The position numbers were made by a program, and so were the translations under genes. Positions 25,501 to 34,063 of a stretch of 64,000 bases of DNA are shown here, piece after piece. The first letter of the stretch is position 1. Each line of letters opens with the position of its first letter. The notes under the pieces are model-generated. The model was not told the origin of the DNA. It saw nothing but the letters and a program-made list of their open reading frames with translations, and ran no database searches. The DNA comes from Branchiostoma floridae (Eukaryota > Chordata > Leptocardii > Amphioxiformes > Branchiostomatidae): assembly GCF_000003815.2 (NCBI RefSeq), contig NC_049990.1:13012771-13076770 (forward strand). Reading direction: 5' to 3'.

Positions 25501-28500
25501 GTCCTTGGTAAAGGCATGAGGATGACAAATGATGATGATGGTAAAGGCATTTAACTCAGTTTCAGGTACAAATGTCCCTTACAAATGGAGGTAAATATAA
25601 TGATGCATTTGGCCGGTATAACTCAGAAGATTATATAAGTGAAAGTTGTTTAGTGGCTTGGTCTTGACACATTTTTGCCTGATCCAATACAGACATGACC
25701 AAACTATGACTAATTTTATACACCATTCAAATGCATCAGTTTGGCACATAAAAAGGTGTCCTTCTCAGTGTATGAGTGTCAGCTTCATTAGCTTACAGTC
25801 CTATGGCAGCACAAAAGGATATTGTAACAGTTGCATTAACTAAAAGACAACAGAGTTAGCACTGAATGGCTTCAGACCCTTTGATTCAGTTCCATCAATA
25901 ATATTAGCTAACTGCAATTCATCCCCACTCCCCAGTAACAGAACAACAACATACATTCAAGTGGATTTTTAGATTCTTTGCATTATGCTAACATTTAGAC
26001 AGTAACTTACCGTGTATATTGCCAAGATGGCAAGCTGGTTGTATGGATGCCCATTGTTGGGATACAAGCGCTGAGCTTTCAAGTAGAAACTGATGTGAGG
26101 AAAAAATATTAACATCATATTGAAGACAGTTAATGCATGTTAAGCATGGCAAAAGTTGTATCTTTGGCACTAAATCACTTGAATCCTTCATGAATGAGTC
26201 AGTGCTCACCTTCTTGCTTTTCCAAAGTTTGCTGAACCAGTGGCCTGTTCCCGATAACGAGAGATGTCCCCAAGACAAAGCAGAATTCTCTGTGCAATCA
26301 GCAATGCTAACTTTACCTGTCAGTAGTGAAAACAAGAAGGTACAAATAAACATTCCTGATCGGCATTAGCCGCAGTGTTTCTGACATTTCAGACAGCAAT
26401 GCAGGGAATGAGAATGCAGGGAAGGGCATTCAAACCGTCCAACCAAGCATTATGGTCTAATCAGCAAAAATGGAATTGGGAAGGCAGCCTGGATGGGCAC
26501 AATATGTCTATGGCTGTTTCTGACATGTCCACATGGTCTGGAATTGCTGGAAATGTATTACTTTTAGGCATACACAAACAGCTTCTGACACTTTCATTTC
26601 TACAGTCCGAGTTTAAAGGGTTAACACCAACCCTTCTTCAATTACAGCAATAAAAAACATTATTATGTACCATCATGTACATGTATTTGTGTGTGTGTGT
26701 GTGTGTATGTGTGTGTGCATGTGCTATGGGACTGAGTGAGTGAGTGTGTGCATGTGCGTGTGTGCGTGTTTGTGAGTGAGAATGATTGGGTGATTGAGAG
26801 TGATTGAGCATGGCTCGAAATACTGGGTGCATGTGCACCCAGGTGCACCCAAAATTGGAGCTGTGCACCCAATTATTTTCTGTGGGTGCACTATTTTCTT
26901 AGGTTTATGTATGTAAAGATATCAAAGTATACTAGTATACATCATATTCTTGACATCTAAGTGTTATAGAAAGATAATATAAATGTCTGTCATGGTACTT
27001 GTTTAAGAATTTGATAGCTTGTAACCAGGGCTTTAGCCAGCTCGAAATTTTTTCCGTCAGCCAATTACAATCGTCGCGAAAACCGCGAAAATTAATTAGA
27101 AGGACTGAACTGAGACCTTGAAAAACGGGTTTTAATGAGATTATCGTATGCAAAAGGGCGCCAACACACATTGTCCACAATCATAACAATAGCAAAACAA
27201 ACAGTGTGTGGCTTTTAACGGCCGTGGACAGCGTCCCCAAGCCGCCTGTAGCTTCCACCAAGGATTTTTGTCCGTCAAGGTTGACGGATTGGTTTTAAAA
27301 ATTTTCCGTCAGACGCAGCACTTTTCTGTCAATTGACGGAAAAACGGACGCTGGCTAGAGCCCTGCTTGTAACTAAGTTTTACTATTAGGTTATTAATTA
27401 AATTTAAGTGGTGCACCCAAAATTTTTTGGTGCACCCAATTTTTTTAAGCTGGGTGCACCAGTGCACCTAATCCCCAAAATGAATTTTAAGCCCTGTTGA
27501 GTGATTGAGTGAGTGAGAGTGAGTGAGTGAGCGAGAATTTACAAGGAAGAAAATTCCAAAAATGAGCGATCTAAGTTTAACTTACAGTTCTTGCTGGAGG
27601 CTCAGTTCTGAGATGATGAGTATAGTCATCCAGGTTAAAGTTGTGTTTCCTCTGTAGTTTTTGGAGCAGGTCAGCATAGAATGAAGCACCCTGCATGAAC
27701 ACATTAGTCTTATTACACACATCATTCAATTTGTATAAAGTCAAACCTGTATATGCAACAACCTTTGCATAGCGGCCACCTGGCCGTTGCAGCCACTCTT
27801 TGTTGGTCCCTTGGATTTTTCCCATTGACCTAAGCGTTAACAAATAGTCTATAGCAGCCACCTCTCCAACGTGGCAACGACCACACGAAGTCTGGTCCCA
27901 CAGGCTCAGAAACATTGCTCTTTGGGACCATACGCATACAGCGACCGTATGTCACCCTGCCATGGGTTGAAAGTCGTAGTTTGCGAGGAGTTTCAGTTCG
28001 CAGCCAGCCGGGTGATTTTGGCGGTAGTGAAAGGTATGCGTACCTTGAATGTTAAAGCACAAGTCTTTGTCTGCAAATTTACCACATTCCACGAGGCAGT
28101 ATGAATCAATTTCTTAACTGATAAGAATTTTTACCATCGCCAAAAAGGTTACGGTATGTTTTTGGTTGTGCCATGGTGGAGTGGCTGCAGTGTGGTTGTG
28201 TATGTATGTCATCAGCATAACTCGAAAAGCTGAATGAGACCTTAGACTTGAACCTTAGACTTAGACTCAGAGTCCCGAATAAAGACACTGTCCATAACAT
28301 TAGCCTTGACTATTTGGCAAATGTATGTGTTTCGTGGAACTCTAGTAACAATATTACATCATGTATAGACTGTATGTAACAAGCAAGTCAGAGATTCATG
28401 TACCTTGTCAATTAGTGCAAGTAGATTGTGAAGACTTCCATCCTTCTGGTGTCCTGACAAATGTCCACGGAAAGCTTCAAGGATGTTGTAGAATGAATTC

Positions 28501-31500
28501 TTCCACAGAGTTTGGTCAATGTTACGTTTGCTAGCAAATTCTGGATCCTGTAGAATCAGTGTTTCATAGCATGTTTGTATCTGTGACCTGTACAAAAACA
28601 AACAACAGACATATGGTGCGACAATGAAGGTATTGTTATCCAGGTAATAATAACTAAAGATCACTAAATAGCAATTACTCTCATGTGATTCATCTTCTTT
28701 CTCTCCAGCAGAAGTAGCATGGTCACACTTAACATTTCAACTTGGTAATTTTCCAGGGACTACGTTTTTTTTATTACCTGGCAGGGCTCAAAATACTGGG
28801 TGCATGTGCACCCAAAATTGAAGCTGTGCACCCAGTTATTTTCTGTGGGTGCACAGGGTGCACCCAAATATTTTCTTGGGCTAATGTAAATAATGTTAAG
28901 ATATCAATTTTGAAAGTATACTTAGCCTAGTATGCATCATATTCTTGACATCTATGGGTCAGAAAAATAATAAAAATGTCTGTCATGGTATATATACTTG
29001 TTTAAGAATTAAAGTTTTGTTATTAGTTTTTTTCTGACATTCTACTGAAATTGGTGCACCCAATTGTGGTGCATTTATTCTGGGTGGGTATCTTTATTAG
29101 GGAGATATGAATAGTTGATTTGAGTAAATGTCTTGAAGAACTCTAGCTGTACTTACTGCAAATGTAATGTCACTGCAACATGCTGGTTGTCTGCATTACC
29201 CTTGGACAGATGGAGATGGAGATCTGCTGCTAGTGCCTCCGCTTGCTGTAAAACATGCTGCCACTTCTTATTGTCTGTTCCAGGAGTGTTTGTGTCTGTT
29301 AACTCATGATCATGTTCACTCGTGACGTGACTATATCTACATGTAGGTAGCAGGTTACTGTGAACATGTGATGCACCTCGCCAGGAAACATGGCGATGAC
29401 ACAACTCCGACTGAGAAGAGTGCTGGCAAGGCTTACTGAGCTGTTTGGCTATCGGCATGTTCTGTTCAGATGTGCATTTGTGAGGGTCAAACAGTCTCTT
29501 GTTCTCTTCACCCTGACATGTTCTTGTTTCCTGCTTGTCTGTTTGGTGGGTATGCAAACTTATATCCGGAGGCAGGTGAATGATGCCTCTACTGTGTACA
29601 GTTTGGCAACTTCCTGTAGAAGATGGCTGTGCTCTTCCTGACTGACCAGGTTGGATTTCTTTACTTCCCAATCCCACATTTTCATCCAAGTTGTTGTTTA
29701 AAGATGCATCTTGTTTTTTCGTCTTGACTCCACCTGAAGACTTTGAAACATCAGTTGTAAAATCTCCACTCTTAGAAGTACTAAACTGTCCCGTTTTGGT
29801 TTGGTTCCCCTGACTGGTTCTACGGATAGATCCTTCTTGATTTTCTTGATCAGCTGTCCTTTTCTTGGCTTCATCTCCACCATCCTCTGGGATTGAACAT
29901 GAACTTGATACATCATCTTGTGTGTTTCCAGCTGCTAAAAGCCTATCTGGAGTTATGGAACTGCAATTTTCTCTTTTTCTCTGCTTACTATTCCTTGTAG
30001 TTCTCTCTCTACAACTTTTGTTGTCACAGAGATCTTCTGATACCTCGTCACTGTCGCCCGTGCTACTCATGACCTCACGCCCTCTATCTGTACCTTTCCT
30101 CCTGGTTGTATTACACCTTTGAGTGGTAACTTGAGTAGAAATGTCCTCCCCACTGTTGGTGGAGTCACTCTTCTTCCTGGCCAGTCTGCTGACTCCAGGC
30201 TGATATATTGCCATAGCTGGCCTTCTTGGAGGTTTCTTCACCTGCACTGTAGGATCAGCACCAGCATCTGAAACAAAGGAACTGGTGTACACTTTTCTGG
30301 TTTTCTTCTACAGGTCTCATACATGCAGGACCCCAACACTACATATTTACTGTAGTACTGTAACATTGTTATCTCGTTAAAGGGGCATTCCACTCTCACT
30401 AAACCCATGCAGACCCCACCCATGCATTCCCTATACGCATAGACACTTTGTTTGTCGTGCATATTTTCGGAATAAATAAGGATCACTAAGCACAACAAGA
30501 AGGCAAATTGCTCATAAGAAAGCAAAGAACACATATCAAGACGAGATTTCTTAGTGATCCTGAAATCAGTTTTGTACAACCTTAGTTAAAGGTTTTGCAT
30601 TGTATTCAGCTATAGCCTAGGATTAATTCAATTAGAGGGTACTTGGGGAGTTTAGTAGAAGACTGAATGCTTTTGAGGCACAAGGAGCAACTGGGTACTA
30701 GTACTTCATTGTATAATGTGAAGTACCATGCACGTATTACTTCCTAAAATTAATATCTATCGGAAAATAACACTCCCACATCGAGTGGAATGCCCTCCAT
30801 AAGATATCTGGCATGAAAAAACACGAAAGGCAACATTTTCCAGTTTTATTCCCTGTAGTCTTTCGTCATGCTATTAAAAAAAGTGCAAGGAAAAAAAACT
30901 ACATCTGCCTGTTTTTGGGATCTGGTATACTTATATTTATATTTATAATTATAAGATTAGAAGTTTATTTGCAAGTTCGTGCCCAAGGGCTAATTACAAG
31001 TACATGGTATAAACATAGTAGATATACAACTATTACAAGTGACAATGGACAGTTATGAACACTATTTTATTCTAATGCTAGTGTTGGCTATTTCTAAACA
31101 GGTTGGGTTTGACTTCTTTTTTTGGAGGCAGAGGGAGATGAAAAGACCCACCTTTTCTAAAATTTGTGGCTTCTGCAATTTCAAGAGAAAAGTGGCTTTC
31201 TGTTCATCTGTCAAAGTCTTTGTGGCTTCTCTAAACATCTAGTGATTCTTTCGGTTTGGCTGAATCAACATTTGGATTGAAAATAAAATATGTTAATACT
31301 ATACTGTCAATGCAATCCACATACACCTACATCACAGGACATTTATGTATAAAACCCTTTACACGGATGTTGGTCAAATTTGGAGGCCGTGGGACCGCGT
31401 AGCGCAGTGGCAGTGTGTTCGGCTTGGAACCGAGAGGTCGTGGGTTCGAATCTGGCTGCCATGTTACCGATCTCGGCCCTTGGGAAAGGTTAACTTAACA

Positions 31501-32353
31501 CGGCTTTCCTCACTTTACTCAGGTGAAAATGAGTACCTAGCTTCGGCTAGGGCCGTCCCTCGGATAGGACGCTAAATGGAGGTCATGTGTAACCACGGTG
31601 GTGAGCAAGCGAAAGTTATGAGTGGTCAGCGGTCACTACGGAGGATGGTACTCAGGCTAGAGTGATATTTCATAATGGTGGAGATGTGACACATGAACAA
31701 AAAAAAATATTCACCTCAGAGGCCCAATTATGCAATGATGTGATTGTTTACTTCTACAATGTAGCTTGTCAGCATGCTTGCATGACTCCAGATCGATCTT
31801 AGAGCTTCTGAACGTTAACTACCATAAATGTAGTCAAAGGAGGTGATTTCATCTCTGATTACCAGCTTATCTGTATCGTGGAATTCTGCGATATGATTTG
31901 CTGGTAGCTAGGAGACAGAGAAATAATAAAGTTTATTATTTGCAAGTTCTTGCCCGAGGGCTAATAATTGCAACATGAAATTTGGTATAGATAACAATGG
32001 TGACAAGTGTAAACAAGTGACTATTCTATCAATGATATGGACTGCTGAGAGCTACAATCTACGCATTTGGGGTTTGACTTCTTTTCTGGAAGCAGTGGAA
32101 GACGAAGTACCCCACTTTTTCTATGATAAGTGGGTTATATAAATTAATTTCGTTCCCCACACACGAACTTGTAACGTTATACTTACTAATAATATAACGT
32201 TAATAACAAATGTCACAGTCCGACGCAGCACGTACCGACATTGTTGGAGGTTCCTGACGACACCTTACTCCTGTGACATTGAGCTGTCTGCTGTAGCTGT
32301 TCTTCATTTATCCTCACAACACGAAGACTGGAACTAGCAGTAGCAGCCATCAT
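4591..32353 (-). CDS. SMG6: SMG6/EST1A, endonuclease of nonsense-mediated mRNA decay, 20 coding exons
   Basis: Exons in transcript order: 32353-32236, 30267-29157, 28587-28404, 27690-27586, 26316-26210, 26089-26011, 25343-25233, 23655-23446, 22881-22820, 22292-22159, 21819-21655, 20610-20493, 19075-18978, 17703-17594, 17344-17171, 16729-16568, 15758-15605, 14746-14535, 7136-7055, 4718-4591. All junctions are GT-AG; the 3624 bases encode 1207 residues (human protein about 1419). SMG6 cuts mRNAs with premature stops near the stalled ribosome. Visible parts: exon-junction-complex motif at 55-71 ([11 protein letters not shown]), a disordered Ser/Asp/Lys-rich segment to about 400, an EST1 14-3-3-like and helical region at about 410-960 ([16 protein letters not shown] ends at 568), and a PIN domain from about 1030. 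The PIN acidic residues are D1040 (IPDTN), D1142/D1143 (GNNDD) and D1180/D1181 (LLTDDRN), so cleavage should be intact. The start is the first of two tandem ATGs (the second, 32350, has the better context) because [11 protein letters not shown] aligns with the vertebrate N terminus. The frame is open up to an ATG at 32533. Confidence 0.97.
4814..4991. mobile_element. MITE, 178 bp, TA-flanked, CAGTGGAAGCC ends
   Basis: Begins TACAGTGGAAGCCAGTTAAT and ends AAGCGGCTTCCACTGTA, giving inverted ends of about 25 bp with few differences (TTAATTGCAC on both arms). Terminal TA on each side suits a Tc1/mariner or pogo-type insertion. It is in SMG6 intron 19, about 100 bases upstream (in transcript sense) of the last exon. 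A solo end of the same family is at 32948. Confidence 0.75.
6453..6672. mobile_element. MITE, 220 bp, TACTGTAAA ends
   Basis: Left end TACTGTAAATGCATTTAACT, right end TGCATTAAATTTTACAGTA. The interior is a string of imperfect TTTCGCGGTGGTTTTAA / TTAAACCACCGCAAAA words that pair with each other. A related word, GCGGTGGTTTTAAGTTCGCG, turns up at 39665. No coding. Confidence 0.65.
9270..9349 (+). CDS. Candidate first coding exon of an unknown nested transcript
   Basis: An ATG at 9270 (context ATCAAAATGT) opens 26 codons that read into a consensus splice donor, CGGCC|GTAAGT, at 9349/9350, where the frame would otherwise end at TAA. The peptide is basic and Ser/Gly-rich ([20 protein letters not shown]). 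The surrounding 8940-9350 stretch is richer in CpG than the adjacent intron, as expected of a promoter and 5' exon. It lies on the plus strand inside SMG6 intron 18 and inside the putative 7600-14206 element. I found no partner exon downstream with acceptor and phase match, so this is only a hypothesis. It could be a gene carried by the element, a nested host gene, or chance. Confidence 0.25.
10043..11100 (+). repeat. Direct repeat pair inside the 6.6 kb element (about 145 bp each)
   Basis: 10043-10187 and 10953-11100 share a series of words in the same order: CCCAGGGGCAGGCAGG / CCCGGGGCAGACAGG, AAGCTTGACxCCCTGCTGAC, AATAATCxxGATAGCC, a GAACGGTTCGGGA block, and GCGTGTCCxGAGATCCGCCTG. The copies carry scattered differences, so the duplication is not recent. 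Between and around them I see no gene. Confidence 0.6.
17722..18444. mobile_element. MITE, about 723 bp, TAGAGTCAATTCCAAGTCACC ends, in SMG6 intron 13
   Basis: Left end TAGAGTCAATTCCAAGTCAC then CGAGA; right end TCTCGGTAATATGGAATCGACTCTA, inverted over about 25 bp with a few mismatches. The interior carries many GTTCCAACATTT / AGAAATGTTTCTAAC words. A degraded relative may start at 48798 (AGAGTCCATTCCAAGTCACC). No coding. Confidence 0.65.
18480..18510 (+). repeat. AAACC pentanucleotide microsatellite
   Basis: Five or six tandem CAAAC/AAACC units between the 723-bp MITE and the 98-bp palindrome. Confidence 0.75.
18559..18656. mobile_element. 98-bp near-perfect palindrome, tiny MITE with ATTTTTT duplication
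   Basis: CTAGCCTGGTATCCAGTCGT continues to TAATATAGCTCC and is mirrored exactly by GGAGCTATATTACGACTGGATACCAGGCTAG after a 36-base loop. The arms are 31 bp without mismatch. ATTTTTT flanks both ends (18552-18558 and 18657-18663), which looks like a 7-bp target duplication. Would form a strong hairpin in RNA from either strand. Confidence 0.75.
20090..20443. mobile_element. hAT-like non-autonomous element, copy 1, with 8-bp target duplication
   Basis: The element starts CAGGGCTCTAGCCAGC and ends GCTGGCTAGAGCCCTG. It is flanked by a perfect 8-bp duplication, CCGCTATT (20082-20089 and 20444-20451). Ends of the CAGGG type with an 8-bp duplication are typical of the hAT superfamily. It shares most of its sequence with 27026-27365 and has no coding capacity. 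It lies in SMG6 intron 12. Confidence 0.85.
21266..21310 (+). repeat. Dispersed repeat fragment GGGTATGTCACCCCATAAGG
   Basis: A nearly matching fragment lies at 49867-49910 (GGGTATGCCACCTCGTAAGG, GTGGTATAACCCC). Both are short and surrounded by unrelated sequence. Confidence 0.4.
22649..22791 (+). repeat. CA microsatellite with ACATGTAC inserts, SMG6 intron 9
   Basis: Long runs of CACA broken at intervals by ATGTACA. It creates a false open frame on the minus strand of mainly Cys and Val. Confidence 0.85.
22892..23076 (+). repeat. 20-bp tandem repeat in SMG6 intron 8
   Basis: The unit ACAAAATAAGCACAACAATG repeats about nine times with drift. It begins about 10 bases from the acceptor of the 62-base exon (22881), so on the SMG6 strand it supplies a long pyrimidine-rich stretch (TTTTGTCATTGTTGTGCTTA) just upstream of that splice site. 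Confidence 0.75.
26690..26808 (+). repeat. GT and GTGA microsatellite block, SMG6 intron 4
   Basis: GTGT runs grade into TGAGTGAG and GATTGAG units. The array resumes at 27497-27535 after the hAT-like element, so the element landed within it. Confidence 0.75.
26809..27496. mobile_element. Older inverted-repeat element of the GTGCACCC family, split by a nested insertion
   Basis: The left part carries GGCTCGAAATACTGGGTGCA followed by several TGCACCCA words; the right end reads TGGTGCACCCAA, GGGTGCACCAGTGCACC and TTTTAAGCCCTG. The ends (CATGGCT... and ...AGCCCTG) resemble hAT termini. The interior is interrupted at 27018 by the nested copy. It sits in a GAGTGATT/GTGA microsatellite that hides any target duplication. 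SMG6 intron 4. Confidence 0.6.
27026..27365. mobile_element. hAT-like non-autonomous element, copy 2, nested, with 8-bp target duplication
   Basis: Same family as 20090-20443 and same orientation. It starts CAGGGCTTTAGCCAGC, ends GCTGGCTAGAGCCCTG, and is flanked by CTTGTAAC on both sides (27018-27025 and 27366-27373). It has jumped into the older element at 26809-27496, so it is the younger of the two. Confidence 0.85.
28782..29090. mobile_element. Second GTGCACCC-family element, right end truncated
   Basis: Begins CAGGGCTCAAAATACTGGGT and follows 26809-26990 closely through GTGCACCCA words, TATTTTCTTGGG, ATGCATCATATTCTTGACAT and CTTGTTTAAGAAT. It shows that family without the nested insertion. 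The right end fades near 29090. SMG6 intron 2. Confidence 0.6.
30952..31240 (-). mobile_element. LINE-like 3' end, family with GGCTAATTACAAGTACATGG
   Basis: This shares with 31927-32135 the sequence reading, on the minus strand, TTAGCCCT(T/C)GGGCA(C/A)GAACTTGCAAATAAAC and a further match around GGTTTGACTTCTTTT...GAGGCAG. The minus-strand AATAAA followed by an AT-rich run at the boundary suggests a retrotransposon 3' terminus. No coding potential is left. Confidence 0.45.
31391..31690 (+). mobile_element. tRNA-derived SINE, copy 1
   Basis: The head (31391-31460) looks like a tRNA: box A TAGCGCAGTGGCAG, an anticodon-type stem-loop (TTCGG-CTTGGAA-CCGAG) and box B GGTTCGAATC. The acceptor stem does not pair, so it is not a tRNA gene. 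A unique body follows (CTTTCCTCACTTTACTCAGG, GAAAATGAGTACC, GCCGTCCCTCGGATAGGA, TAAATGGAGGTC), which recurs at 45412. It is in SMG6 intron 1, opposite to that gene's direction. Confidence 0.7.
31927..32135 (-). mobile_element. Second copy of the LINE-like 3' end
   Basis: Same family and same orientation as 30952-31240, with GCAAGTTCTTGCCCGAGGGCT on the plus strand, a matching middle block GGGTTTGACTTCTTTTCTGG, and AATAATAAAC at the minus-strand end. Copies 0.7 kb apart flank a SINE. Both lie in SMG6 intron 1. Confidence 0.45.
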
Positions 32354-34063
32354 ACCTGTGCGATTTGGAACGTCTTTGTGGTCTCGGACCGCAGTTCCTC
32401 CCCCCCCCCCCGATTTGAGGAGGGTATCGGACCGGCGTTTCTTACTATCATAGACGAACAGGCCGAAGGGCTGCATAGTAGTTAGTACGCGGCCTACGCG
32501 CAGATTCGACAGTACTTTGAACATTCCATGCAATCAGTCATAGCACAATCATGATAAGTCAAATCATAAACTATTTAATATGCGTGTCCCCGTGACCTAG
32601 GAGAGTCGAGCAATGTGTTTGTGTTAAATTTGGCCAGTTGAGATTTTAAAAAGTAGTTGAAGATGGGATTTGTGTAACATAGGGATTGGTCGATTTGGTA
32701 TTTTTAACCGGGAATACGTCGGTAAAGGAAAATACCGGGAAAGGAAAGTGTCTGCAAAGGAACATATACCGGGAAGCTTGTACTGGCCCCCAGCTCGCCG
32801 GTAAATTTCCCGACTACTACTGTATCTTCGCGACTCAACCTCTGCTTGGAGAATAACGCCAAGTGACATCGGGCTAAACCAACTAACAACGTGTTGGTAA
32901 GTTACTTCTGACCACAAGACTTGTAACATTCTCAGCCCTATTAATAATACAGTAGAAGCCTTTTAATTGCACACCCAATTTGCCAGTGTTTTTATATAAT
33001 GATCCATCCACAGCTTCTCAAGTTATGTTGTTGAAATACAATACACCATGGCACAACTGAAAATATAACTTTGGCAAAGGTAAAGAATGAAACAAACTGT
33101 CTTGTTTTGATATCGATAAAGATATTCTTTAATAACAAGATCAGTTTGTGTTTTCCACAACAAATGACGTTTCCAATTGCAAACAGCGATCGCAAGTTTG
33201 CAGTTGTAATGTAGAAATTGATATATGATGGAGAAAGAAGAAACCACTGTGTCATTTGTTCTTTTCTTGTCGGTAACAATGTCTCGTACAAAAGCGCCGA
33301 AACAGTCATACCCTGCACAAGCGACAGTTCGCAAGAAAAATCTTCCAAGGCTACAGGGTGAACAAAAGTCCATTTGGTAAGGCGTTTGATACCTTTTCTT
33401 TCACGAACGTCGATTTCTTTTAAACCATTTATGATCAGGTACCTAAGTGAGAGCACCTCCTTGGTGAGGGTTAACCATTAACAACTGACACAATGGGCGG
33501 TATCATATTATTACTTTCAAGATGGTGGTCCGGTCTATAATTCTTCATTTTATGATACCTGATAATACTGGAACGGTGCCCAAATGACTCCCCGCAACTT
33601 CAAGAACAGTGGTACATTCTGAGTGAACGTGAGCTGCTTTTGTCTCACTGAAGCACTGTTCAAATTTGTGTGGGACACAAGTAGTAGCATGGGCGGTAGG
33701 CCAATAAGTTTTTGTTGAGTAATAGGAACCCTGTCGCGCGCTGTCTGCCGCGGTAACGGCAAAGCTTCGCCGACCTTCGGGTGCAAAAACTCCTACCCCA
33801 ATTGGTCGGTTTCGCCGACTTCGGGCCCGGGTAATTCCCAGTACTTTGCCAACCCGGCAACTCGCTCAGCACAGTACGATAGTGTACGAGCTAATCAAAG
33901 ACAATTACTTGGCCTCAACCGCCTATGGTAGTAGACGCACGAAGTGTACTGAAACTACACAGATCCACAGTATACCGCAGAGGGTATATCAAAGAGGTGA
34001 GGTCCCTATAACCTCGGTGGGAATATTGCGACACAAAACGATTGCGATCAGAGAACGTAAAAG
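32354..34063. other. Head-to-head promoter region between SMG6 and the R-SNARE gene
   Basis: Contains the SMG6 5' leader (a C-run at 32400-32411, open frame to 32533), a solo MITE end at 32948, and the presumptive R-SNARE leader near 33840-34063. GC and CpG rise at 33720-33850. No TATA box or defined factor site could be argued, and no further coding exon was recognised. Confidence 0.5.
32948..32986. repeat. Solo end of the CAGTGGAAGCC MITE family
   Basis: TACAGTAGAAGCCTTTTAAT followed by TGCACACCCAATTTGCCAG matches the complement of the right end of the 4814-4991 element over 39 bases with few changes. The rest of the element is missing. Confidence 0.6.

Noticed and set aside
29390-30122. 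Plus-strand frames opposite SMG6 exon 2
   Set aside because: Antisense shadows of a well-supported 1.1 kb coding exon.
31391-31460. tRNA gene
   Set aside because: Boxes A and B are present but the acceptor stem does not pair and a shared SINE body follows.
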